A stretch of DNA of 64,000 bases. It comes from Polytrichum commune (Eukaryota; Streptophyta; Polytrichopsida; Polytrichales; Polytrichaceae). Numbering within the stretch: the stretch's first letter is position 1; each line of letters starts with the position of its first letter. Of the stretch, positions 44,413 through 56,800 are shown in pieces. The stretch is taken from positions 15,934,001 to 15,998,000 of the forward strand of contig OX485804.1 in assembly GCA_950295325.1 (NCBI GenBank), written 5' to 3'. The notes under the pieces are model-generated. The model did no database searches, was not told where the DNA came from, and worked only from the letters and a program-made list of their open reading frames with translations. The translations under genes and the position numbers were made by a program.

Positions 44413-44844
44413 GGGTGAGTTTCCATGTTGGCCGCTCGCCCACCAAATTCTAGTGTAAATAAGGACAACCCCGCCCAAATGTAGAGGGAATCTAGGAATA
44501 GGGTTTGTATGTGCCAACTAGCTCCTTTCATTTCTCAAATCCGGGCCCACTTACTAATTTTCTCTTTCTCCCGGTTATTAAGGATGGAGTACTGGACCAA
44601 TATTGGTTCTCTTGAATCTTCAATAGGTCTTAATCTTTTAGTGACCAGCACTTGTACGTTAAAGATTCTTTAATGAGCACATGGAAGTCTAGTAGCCCGT
44701 ATCCACAATCCTCCACAGTCCTCCACACTCTAGCAAACCACAAGAATGTGGTGGATTGCGGCTTGTGCCTAACTACATGCAAACACCTCTAACCCACTAT
44801 TATCTAGAACATAGTGGGCGAGCGTCCTACATGGAAACTCACCC
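44413..44844. mobile_element. Tourist-like MITE family C, copy 1
   Basis: Left GGGTGAGTTTCCATGTTGGC and CGCTCGCCCACC; right GGTGGGCGAGCG-type sequence and TACATGGAAACTCACCC, an inverted pair of about 40 bp. TAA follows the right end (44845-44847) and TCA precedes the left, a possible worn duplication. The interior matches copy 2 (CCACTTACTAA; CCAGCACTTGTA with CCGGCACTTGTA). Confidence 0.78.
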
Positions 44845-44847
44845 TAA

Positions 44848-45227
44848 GGGTCTCCATGTAGGTTGCTTGCCCACCATATTCTATTGTGAATAAAGACAAA
44901 CCCACCCAAATGTAGAGGGAAGTTGGTGGGGTAGGGTTCGTGTGTGCCAACTAGCTACTCTCATCTCCTCAAAACCGAGCCCACTTACTAACGTCCTTCT
45001 CCATGTTAAAACCTCCTCCTCCTCCTCCTCCTCCTCCTCCTAAAAGCAGTCTTCAATCCTTTGGTGACCGGCACTTGTAGGTTTAAGATTCTTTAGTGAG
45101 CACAAGGAAGTCTAGCAGACCCCCAGAATGTGGTTGGATGGCGGTTTGTGCTTCACTACATGCGAACACCTCCAACCCACTAGTATCTAGAATCTAGTGT
45201 GCGAGCGGCCTACATGGAAATTCATCT
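44848..45227. mobile_element. Tourist-like MITE family C, copy 2, head to tail with copy 1
   Basis: It begins GGGTCTCCATGTAGG and ends CCTACATGGAAATTCATCT, with TAA on both sides (44845-44847 and 45228-45230). The left TAA is shared with copy 1, so one inserted at the other's target site. A (CCT)10-like run at 45012-45041 lies inside. Confidence 0.78.
45012..45041. repeat. (CCT)n microsatellite
   Basis: About ten CCT units inside the second family C MITE. The first copy has no such expansion at the same place. Confidence 0.85.
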
Positions 45228-47000
45228 TAAGCCCTCAATCTGGCCCAACTTTATCATCTCTTAGCAGTCCCAACCTTTGTCACATGTAAAGTGATGAGAC
45301 CCAATTTTAAGTCCCAATGCTCTTGAGGACTAACGGTAGAGATGTTTACTATCCAACAGATGAGCCCAATCCAGCCCATGTTGAGAATTCAGGCCGAAGA
45401 AAACTCATCCCCATTTCTTCAAGCTAGCCCGAAGGTTTGGCACCAAAATTGTGCCACCTAGGATGCCACATTGGATAAGTGAGTGTTCAAACCCAACCCT
45501 AGTAGAAAGCCCTTGTGCCAAATTTGATGAATCCAAGTGATCTTATTGGGCCAATTTTTAGAGTTTGGGACGGCCTTCAATGCAGGCCCAAGCATATAGT
45601 GGGCCTAAGTTACTAGTAATTGGAATCTAAGTTAGATACGTGCCTTTAAAGTTTAGCCCCTCCAGATTGAAGGGGAAGGCCACACACATTCGAAAACATT
45701 GGTTTAGGGTTTAGAGTGAATCCAAGAAAAAACATTTTGGCCTTAAATTAACCCTTAACTTCCCAAACCCATGAAAAGGTTTGTTCTAAGTGTATTCCAC
45801 TCAATGTTAGTTGTTAAATTTTCATGGATAAGTTTTGAGGTTAAAATGGGATTTGTCCGTAGGATCTTCAAACATGAGAGATGAGCTATAATTTGGGGGG
45901 GGGGGGGGACTTTTAGATCATAAACATTGAAGGAAATGATGCACGAGAAAATGTCATGTTTTATCCCGCCATCTTAGATCGGAGTTGAAAATGGACTTTT
46001 ATACCTAGTAAAAGAGGGATGAACATGGAAACCTCGTCAAGGGCAAGCAAATGTCAAGCCCGGAGTTCTTTACCTTGGCCCACTGGTCTTTATTTTGAAA
46101 CTAGCATTTTTTAACATTTGGGGCCTCCACATTAGAGCTCGAACCTCCAATATGCATGGTTTTGATGCTTAGATTTGACAAGTTTCCATCCAAAATTTAT
46201 ATTGCTTGAGAGCTTGACCGATCTTCAAGCTGTCAATAGTATACCTTGTCATATGTTGGGATTTTTAATAGTATAGCAACTGACTTCCAAAGACCACAAA
46301 AAGAAAGTGTCACAAAAAATCACGTCAATTACAAGTACAAAAAGCTAGACTTTTAAAAGCCTCCTCACAAGTATATGCTATTGATGGGACCTCGCCCCAG
46401 GTAGTGTTGCTCAGTTGTGCCTGTAGAAGATGGAGGTTGATTTTGAGAGAAAAAGGGATGTAACAATGACCTTAAGAGCTATAAATACATGTCCCTCTGG
46501 TTCACTTACACTGCCTTCCCATGACATAAACAATCCCCGACATCCATCTGCCCTTTCAGCTCTGACAATGAATATGGAAACTCAATGCCACATCTTCTAA
46601 GTGGACTGATGCCACCATGAATTGTGAAACAAAGTAAATAACACCCTCCCCCAACCAATCCAAGGGTTGGCCAACGTCAATCCACACTAACATCCCCCCG
46701 TAAGCAATGGAAAAAAATCCCACTTATTGGTTCGAGTGAGTGTAAAGCGCTCATTCACAAATGGATATCAAGGAGGGGGGAGAAATGGTATTAAACGAAG
46801 GAGAATGTTTGAGCACCGTTAAGTTTGGAGCTCAACATTCTTGAGCGACCTTCATTAGGTAGCTTAATAATTTGACCAAGGGCTTTTTAGACTTACACAT
46901 AGCTTGTACAAGACGTTCCAAAGGGGATCCAACAAGGGGCCGGTAAAGCTTTATAAGCCTGGCAAAATTTCATTGAGCTCTCAAATGAAAGCTCAAGTGT

Positions 47001-47486
47001 AATTGTTGAGAGAATAATACTATCAGATACACAAAGAGGCAAAGTTACGGTGTAATTCTCTAGAACTACCAGGATCGGTAGAAGAGTAGTTTTATGACAA
47101 GTAAATTAATAAAAAAATGCAAATGCCACTTGGCGGTATTTGAAGCCACTGGTATGGCTGGCTTTACCTACCAGGCTAATAACCTGGTCATGTCTTTGCT
47201 TATACTCTCGGGATAACCATGGCGGATATCTGGTAAGCTCCTAATTACTTTCTGGTACCCTCGGGATACCCTGGGGCTAATCCCCAGTGTTAGCTCTTGC
47301 TAACCTGGTACCCTCGGGATACCCTGTAAAGTTCATACATCTGCCTATACCCTGGACCTCAGATGGTCTTTTCCCCTAAGGGCCTCATATGGCCATTTCT
47401 GACTCTAGCTTATACTCAAGTTCTTTGTTGGTCAGCTGATACATCAGATTGTCTAATTAGCTGGAGTCTAATTATCTAACAACAAC
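47001..47486. repeat. possible solo LTR with internal short repeats
   Basis: The stretch opens TGTTGAGAGAATAATAC and closes TTATCTAACAACA, as LTRs often do (TGTT...AACA). Inside, GGTACCCTCGGGATACCCTG occurs twice (47254 and 47307) with a third variant near 47203. CTGGGGCTAATCCCCAG (47271-47287) is a perfect hairpin. A flanking target duplication is not clear, so the call is tentative. Confidence 0.35.
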
Positions 47487-50400
47487 AATGCACTTTAGGG
47501 AATACATACATATAAGAAGCTCACCTTACTAAGGAGAACTTCAAGGTTTATTTCTTAAAACTCTCAATTTTCAAGCTCTCAACCTTTGTTGACAATTTGA
47601 GTGGTTTTCAACACATGTGAAGAATAGGATCTCCCTAAACAAGGTACATTTTAGTAGTATTCAAATTTATTAGAACTTGAAAACTAAATATTGATGTTAA
47701 ATGACGCATTTGATAGCATATAAGATTATGCAGATAATGAAAAATAAAAAATTGACAATGGTTTATAATTATTTCATTTCTATTTCTATTTCAGAGCTAA
47801 AATTTTCTACCTTGCAATTTAAAAAATCAAATCTAAACCGTGTTTAATGTTGAAATTTTCTTTAAATTTGATGAGTTTGTTCTCACTGTTGAAGTCCTAC
47901 CAATGTTAAAGATTTTCAAATTTTCCCGATTTTTAAAAAAAATGTATAATTATAAAATATCTTTTATCTCTTATATCAATTCTCAAATCCATCAAGAGTC
48001 CAAAAGGACTTACCACCAAAAACCTCAATTTCAATTTCAAATACAAAAGTTGGTCACTTACTTTTAAACTAAGCTCATTATCTATGTTAAATAAAATTAC
48101 TTAATATGTCATCAATGCCCGAGGGGGGGCACTCATAGTAAATTTTTGGAGACACTTATGAGAAGCACTTATTTTCAGGAGGGGTATTATGTTTGGGAAT
48201 TAAAATATTAGAAAAAATCTACTGAGATTAAAATTTTAATACCCTATTGATAATTAGAAATCTAGAATACATTCAATCTTAAGTACCCTGTTTTTTTTTA
48301 GAAAAAATTGATAGCCTTTAATTTTTAGCTGAAGGAGGGGTGCATTGTGTATTGGCATTTTAACAATGGGATTACATTGTTGTATGGCAGGAAGAAAGCA
48401 CACTAGAAATTAATTACAACAAAAAGATTGTAATGGGAGAATGCAAGTAAAGTGCAACCTTAAAATTTAGTGTGTTAAAAAACACAGTTGTCCAACATTT
48501 AAAGGATAGCAAGAGTTCGTACAACATTTACAAAAGATTTTCAAACATCAAATGTTGTCTTAGATATACCCCTTCGTGTCAACGTTTAAACATAATGGAG
48601 TTCAAAGTATATTTAATGAAGAGAGACCTCCACGGAGCCCTCCATCTTCTTTGATGAAGAAAAGTGCGGTCCTTAACACTCTCCTTCACATAACTAACAC
48701 ATCGAAAATGCCTTAGTCATTGCCTATCTCTCTACAAGTGGACAACACTTTCTAATAAGCTAAACTAATTGAAACTGAAAACTTACAAAACGATTGAAAA
48801 GGTTGTCATATACCTATTGAAGCACTTGTTGGGGAGATGAGTTTACTCATCCACGATCACTGCAACCAGCTGCCACAAAGCACCATCACTTGTATTTACA
48901 CCGGACTAAACCAAGGTTTCCAGACACTAGTGTCATAATGTTAGATATGGATGGACCAGTGTCTCCCCTTACCTACATGAGTGCAAAAGAACACTAAACA
49001 ACACAAACCAAAGTATGCAACTTCAAAAATGCTTGGCATCTGTACTTGCCTTGAGGAAGAAACATAAATGACTGATCCAGTTGTGGCGTTCATAACTCTC
49101 CAATTTGTAAGGATGACAAGCTAGAATATTACCTCCACACCCTCCCCAAGCAGATAGTTTATAACAAGCAAAAATGTGCGCAAGAATAATCAAACGCGAT
49201 AGGTTTTGTGAAGAGCAATGACAACATTTCAGCGCTCACAGGTGCAAAACTGAACCAAACCCTAGAAGACGTACAATGACCCTAAGAATGGAAGACCAAG
49301 CACGCCAACGGCTACAATAAAAGATGCGCTTAGGCTCCATGGAAGAGAAGATCATTGTCGAGACAGCCGACCCCCTTGGCTCACCCGAAACCCTAATTCA
49401 TCTACAAAAATAAGCTAGATAAAAGTACTTTCATCCATCTCATTTGAGCCTACATAGTATTTAGCTTAGGATACTCAGATTCAAGGATACTTTAAATAAA
49501 CATATAATAAAATTACGCATGTTATATTGCATGTTTTTTTATAAGAGGTTTTGAACATTAATTCACCCCTTTTATTTTATACATAATTCTTCAAAAATTT
49601 ACCTTGAATGAATATTAAATACCTTATATTTTATGACACGTCGTTTCTTATATATTGCTAGTGCCCCCCCCCCCCCGCGGGAAATCAATGGTCCTTAAAT
49701 TGGTTCATAAACATCAAAATAAACACCATATTTACTTTACATTTTTTTCTTTGTTTTTAAATTTTATATTTGCTATTTATGATTATGTATTGGGTTCTCT
49801 TCACACAATAAAAATCTAAAGTCTCGATAAATCTTTGTTAGTTTCACTATAAATAGATTCTTTCAGTTTCAAGTATCAAAATTTCTATTGTAAACACATG
49901 TTTCTCACTACTTTCATCTAAGTTTCTGGCTATTCTCTTCCAGTATAAGCCATGGTACATGAAAGACAACATTGACCTATTGTCCTTTGAAACTACAAAA
50001 ATGAACCTCTTCATATTCATTGATAACTCTCATGTTGATGACACACTACTAACTTATACCTCTATCGGCATGAAATATGTTATAATAATATCTTGCACCT
50101 CAAAAATGAACAACCTTCTCACAAACTATTAATACATAATGATGATGCATAGTTTGTAACTAAGTCTAATATGTATATTATTACTATTAATTCACATTTA
50201 ATATAACAAATTTAGTGTAACAACATATCTAAAAATAACATATACAATTCACGAGGTGAACATGAAATTAAGAATAAGTATCTTCTTAATATTGAAATTG
50301 TTGTTCACTGTTATTTTACCATGAAACTCACAAAATTTTCATTTTGGTCATTTTGTGTATATGAACAATAATATAGGGTAGATAAAGATGTAATTAAAAT

Positions 50401-53263
50401 GTGATCTTAATTTATGTTCATAATATTTTAAAATAATAACAATTAGCCGTTACGCAACCAATCATAGGCATAATAATTGATTTCACACTTGAGAATGTGT
50501 TGAATAACAACAAAGACGTATGTACTTTTATTTGATTTTTAAACCTCATGGAAGCCCACTAATAGCAAAATATGATCATATAGATTTGTTAAAGGAGTTT
50601 TTGCCATAAATACATGCTTCTACAGATGTCATACAAGGATATATTGCCAGTGACGTATATGGGTTATGTAATTAGTGGCTTTTAAATCATGTTTTCCTTA
50701 CTTCTTAATTTTGCAATGAAAATTGTATATGAGATGGTTTTTTTAAAATAAAAAAATCAGTATAAAAGCATAAGAAGATGGAAAAAAAGGAATGGAGGAA
50801 AAAATAATAATGAGAGAACCGCTTTTTGATAGACATGTACAGACAACCCTTAAATCATAGAAGGCAATTGTTCCTGCATCTTAGTTTGACGAAACCAACA
50901 CAATGGCCAACATCCAAAAACAATTTTTTTTGGAGTTTGATATTTTCTTAACATTGATTGAATTTATGACGTTTTCAATAACATTATACAAATGGCTTTA
51001 TAGTTGGCGAAGAGTTAAATATCACCACAAAGTCTAACGCCGCCTTCCTATTGTGGTTGAATTCTTCATATATTTTATACCACAGTTGCATGTTGTTTAT
51101 TGGGTTTAGGTCTTCTTAATTTAAATATTATTTCTTAGTTCTTTTGAAAAATAAAAAATAAAAAGTCAAGCTCCTAATGTGGGCAACAACTTTGGGAAGT
51201 TATACAACCTGAATCAAAATGTCTAACACTTGGCATGTGTTAGTTATGATGTATATTGCCTTGTATTGTGTTTCATCAACTTTTTTATGTATTAGATTAT
51301 GGAGTGCCAAATGAAGCTTTCATCTATTTACCATCAATCACTTCATCCATCAAACGGTTTCTAATAACGGTTGCTTGTCCTTGATTTCATAAACCCTCTT
51401 TCCATCTCCATTCTTGACTATTGGAGAAATAAATTTACATCATGCCGAATGAGTTATTGCCGAATTATAATGAAAATTATGGCCAAAGTTTTTAAGAATA
51501 TATTGACTAGTGGTCTCTCAATGAGGTGGCCGTATGCCTTCATAATAATTGTAATTTAATCCAAACACTTGGGAGAGGTCCTATCTAACTTGTCCACATT
51601 GCAAATCATTCCTCACCCTACCATCCATCCTCACCATGTAAGTTTCATTATGTATGTCTTCTTTTCCATTCGGTTCTTCTAGTTGCTCCAACACAAGACC
51701 TTCATACTAGAATTATATTTTAATTTTAATTTTAAACAATTAAACATGTCCTAGTGTCTAGGCAATGTTTTATTTAAATGACCGACATATTTACATCAAA
51801 CACTTTAAGGATGAAATTATATTTTCCTTTCATCCATTTGTTTTCTTTGTTTAATTTAAATCTTACATTCTCACTTTCACCATAGATGCAATTGCCTCAT
51901 AACGAATTCCCTCATGTGTTCAATGTATTGCCTTTTTGGTCATCATTTCAGACGTGAGGTTCCTTTATGTTCATTATTTATGTCATTTTCATCATTTTTG
52001 CCATTCAATGTTCACAACGTTGTCCAATCTACATATTTTTCTTTAAGGAAAGCAAATGAATATTTTTAGTATGGAAGCATACATCATGAGGTCCAATATA
52101 GCTCAATCAATTCATAAAAATCATCATGGACCTCATAAATATGTTTTTCATAAATTTGGACTTTAAATAGATACAAACCTAAAGTACTCTTGAATACAAA
52201 TGAAATATGGTATGAATTATTTATCATGAAGCACCATATGCCTCAAAATTATAGTTATGAAAACCTTTGTGGTTATTGAGAATATTTTCAGTTAAAAAGT
52301 TGTTTTTTGATATCCACGCTAGGTTCAAGTATTGTGAATTTTATTTTGGGGGGCATTTGGCATTTGTGGATTCCATGTACAAAAATAAATATGAAAATCA
52401 TGGTTCCTACATGTGTACCATGAACCGTGCATGTACTAATGTTTCATACATGTTTGATTGCCTAGGCCATGTCAAAACGATATGTTTTTACTATAGTTGT
52501 GGTTAATTAATGAAGCCCTTCTTATGTTCAACATAGGTGGGGTGCTGATTTTGTCATGAATAAATATTTTTTACCAAAAAAAATTTGTCACATTTATTGG
52601 CGCAAGGGAAAAAAGAAAGGGGGGAGGGGGGACTTTCATGGATTTGTTTTTACTTGCACTTCAAAAAAATTGTGTGATTTGCCCATGTGTTCTTAGGGAC
52701 ACCATGCTAGGTGTTGGTGGTGGATTGGCCCCTATACCATTAAATCCTGGACCAATACCCCCTCCATGCATCTCTCTTTCTACTGTCCTGCTTGCATCTA
52801 CCCTCCCTCTGGTATCGTTTTCTCTATATATGGATTTAGCCCACATGCATTTGCCCACCTTCTTCACCCCCTTATTTCTACCATTCCACTTGCATGGTCC
52901 ACACTTTTTTTATCTACCTCACCATCCATATCCCTCTTCCTTCTACATGCATTTGCCCATTTTCTCACCCTCCATGTTGCATCTAGCCTTTCTTCTTTTA
53001 CCCCCTATTTCCATCTCCTTAGCGGGACTTTACCCTCTTTCATGTGCCCCACATTCCCTCCTTTTTAATGTATTTACATTATATTTGCTTCTACCCCTAT
53101 TTCTACCACACCCATTGGACTTATTCCATTTTCGACCCCTATGCTTTCAAGTCATTGCACACATTTGGAGTCTTCAATGGTGTTACGAGTGCAAATGTTT
53201 GCGCCTCTATGCAAGCATCTTGCCCCTTCCTTAAATCATGTAATCACCGTTTTTTCGCCCTGA

Positions 53264-53841
53264 AGGCCACTTCATACACAAGGTTGAAAGCCCCTGACCA
53301 TGGCAATGTAAGAGCTCTCGTTGGTAAAAAAGGCGGAGACAGTCCAAATTCACTCCAGACTAGGAGGTGAAGGCCTAAAGGCCCAAAGAAAAGTTCGTGG
53401 ATGAAAAATCTACATGGAGTCCTACATGGCAGGTTGTGGATAAAGGTGCATGGTCTACCGGAATTTGCGTCAAATCCACCTCCAAGAGGTGGGCCCGATG
53501 CAAATTCCGGGAGACCATGCCTTTTTTTAATATTTTTTCAGTAGGACATATTTCAAGACAGACTGCATGGTAGATTCCAGGACAGACAAACACCACCAAG
53601 TGATAATCTTAAATTGATAAAGTTTGAGACATATTATATTAAGCCAAACCCTCCCCTCTTTTTCCGCCAACAAAATATGCAATGGTCCCGCAACATGGTG
53701 CATTCTCACTTCACACTATGCTTGAGGGCCCAAGACTACATAAAATGGCTTTCCCAACACCCATGGTACGGCCTTTGGATGAGAGTCAAGGATCCTCACC
53801 ATTACAAGGTCACGGCTCTTGGCTCATGTGTGAAGTGGCCC
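53264..53841. mobile_element. Tourist-like MITE family B, copy 2 (inverted)
   Basis: This is the reverse complement of the element at 30071-30660 over its whole length. The left end is AGGCCACTTCATACACAAGG and the right end ATGTGTGAAGTGGCCC. The flanks are TGA (53261-53263) and TAA (53842-53844), a target duplication with one change. The central palindrome is at 53461-53508. It is similar enough to copy 1 to suggest fairly recent activity. Confidence 0.8.
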
Positions 53842-56800
53842 TAAGTTACTTTTGTATGTGAATACCTTTAATTATTGCACTATATAATTAACATAAAAAA
53901 TTAGTGTGGACCACATTAAGTTTGGAGTAAAATGTAAATAAAGTGGATCCAAGACCACGGGGTTCACATGAGTTATGAAGACTTTCAACGAACACATTGA
54001 ATATTCATAGATATTTACTACCATGTTAAGGGTATTTAGTGTAACTTACTATTCTGACTTTCGCAATGCCCTAACTTTTAAGGGCCGGCACATACTATTT
54101 TAGTGTTATTAAACGTAATGCTCTAGAAATACTACCTTATTATAGTAAAAATTGTGAAGGATCTATTTGACTATTTGGTCGATTAAATTTTTTATTGTAA
54201 GAATTCAGGGTAAAAAAAAGTTATAATAGAAGTTATGATGATTTTAGGTATAGAAATTAACTTGAGAGCTTAAAAAATGGATACAAAAACATTATTAGCA
54301 CGTTGTCTAGAGAGGACTAAGTTAAAATCAACGTACGTCATAAAAATATTAGGATATAAATAGGAACATGTTTTGGTTCAAGGACGATAACATAAGATTC
54401 AAAGGCTAACTCTAAGGGATCTGAGGTGACAAGATGCCAAAATCATCAAATTAGTGGAGGCAAGTTGACTTCATAAGTTATTGTTTGCATATAACATTTA
54501 AGTTATTAGGATGTAGGATTCCACGTGACGATGTCGGAATTCATGTGACAAGTGTATTTTGACACTACAAAGTTAACAATGGATGAAGAATTATTGGATA
54601 AAAGATTGTGAAACTAAGTCTTCATAATAAGTATCCGAAACAAATGAACAAGGAGGAATGTTATATTAAGTTAACCATGTTTTTGAAAAGACACAAGTCA
54701 AGGAAGGAACTCACCTTCACAAATTCATTATTTGAAACGTTATCTTTAAAGAAAAAGGCTCAACTTTATCTTCAATCATCTTTCATTTCCGACTTCCACC
54801 TTCAGAAGGCTCAGACCTCTCATCTTTTAATCTCATCTTAAATCCAGTCAACTCTCAACTTTGAGCAAATGATTTTGTTACTTTTATTAGAGTGTAGTAG
54901 TTTTGAATATTAGCCTATCTAATACTTTTAGATATAATTGGTATAAAGACTTGCAATAGTAGTACAATATCATGAGCCACGGTGTTGTAATTTTTACACC
55001 TTAAATTAAAAATTATTTGTTTAGGTTGATTTTTGCCTCTTAGAATTAGTTTATTTTAGTAATCATTTGTTAACTCTATAATAATAAATATTTCTATACG
55101 GCAATTAACTGATGGAAAATCTTGAGTTAATAAAACAATGATAGATAATCTTGAATTAGTATTAAGTAGGTCGAGTTGACTTCAGAGGTTCACTATGGCA
55201 TATTTCAACAACCATTTATTGTAAAGCGTATCTCAAATAATAGGTTTAAAAGTTTTTTTTCTAACCCAAATCATCTTGTAAAAATCTAAAATGTTGTCTA
55301 AAAGTCATAAATGTTTATGTGAGACATCTTTCTATTTGGAATAACTGACTTTAAAACCTCATCATGGTTTTTCATGGACGTCGATTTTCACAAATATTAT
55401 GTCCATAGGTAGGTTGTAAAGTTTCATTCCTATTCCTAGTAGTTTCATTTTATTCTAAAATTTTGAGATTAAAATATAAGAGTTTATGCGATACAACTTC
55501 AACATCTTAATTATTATTATTTTCAATAAAATCTTCTACTGCTTATAAATAATTAGAATGGAATTTAGACCATATTGTGATGCATTGTAATAAGTAGAGT
55601 ATACTAAAAGGATTTAAGTTATTTGTTTGACAATAACTAAGCTTGAATTGGACTTTAAGGCATTTAGTATGACAAACTAGATTTGTTTCACTCGCAAAGA
55701 CTTTCGAACCTTAATCTAGTTATTTATAACTAAAAGGTACGTACACATTATCTTTGGCTTCAAAACCCAAAGGGTGTGAACTTTACCTCACAAAAAATTT
55801 GTTCGCTTATTTTGAAAGTTGTGGGGATTTTGAAGATTCCAATGCCCCTTCAGTTAGAATAGATTTAGGGTATGTGATGATTTTAATTTGTGTATTTTCT
55901 TCCACTTACTTGTCTTTTGGTCAGTGCTCAGTCATTTTGCGCATACACAAAAACATACGGTCTATATTGGGAACAAATCAATGGGGTGACTTTTGGGAGT
56001 CAAGTGTTGTTTGTGGCTGACTAGGCCAAGTATATGGTCGCACTACATAAATGTCATTTGGGCCCAAAGCTCTAACACACCGTTTACTTCAAAGTAGCAA
56101 TCGATGCCTAATGCCATTCAAACCAAGGGGGGCAAGTTTCTACCTTTATATGTTTAGACATGTGTTCCCTTCAATTCATATTGCTAATGATGTTCCTATG
56201 TAATTATTTTATTATGTTTAAAAGTATTTGGTATTATTAATATGGTTTAGGTTATAAATTAACATTATACATGAGGTGACATTTATGCGTACGGTTATGG
56301 TTATGTGTTCATATAATGTTTAGTATTAAGGTTATGTATTATTACGATGCATGGTGTTAAAGTTATGTGTTATTATTATATGTATGGTTAATGTTATGTG
56401 TTCAAAGTCGTCTTTAGGGCCATTGTTATGTGTGAGGTTGATAGTAGGTGTGCGTATTATATGTATAATGTTATTTGATTGTAGTACATCTTTGGGGTGT
56501 ATGGGCATTATGCAATGGGTGTTTTAGATATGCGAGGTGTTTTTGGAGTTACTACATGGCAAGGGCTTGGTATTTTGTGTATCATTGGTAAAGTTCAAGG
56601 GCAAGGACTATGAGTTGGAGGTTTTGGCACACGTGGCCAACCCCAAGACAATCCCATCATGAGGACATATCTTCAACTAGCTCCGCATTTTGATGAACGA
56701 GGGCCTTGTGGTGGGTCCGAAAAATGGCCATTCACTTTCGTCTATTTGAATGCCATGAGCTAGCTCCCACTTACTCTCTTGTCACCAATGGTCCACACCG

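Noticed and set aside
52638-53234. 198-codon open frame
   Set aside because: It comes from a C/T-rich low-complexity stretch; the peptide is mostly P, L, S, F and H with no domain, and overlapping frames are open too.
53044-53370. 108-codon open frame (and the frames at 30313-30859) as genes
   Set aside because: These overlap or lie within the family B MITE, which is noncoding; the frames differ between copies.
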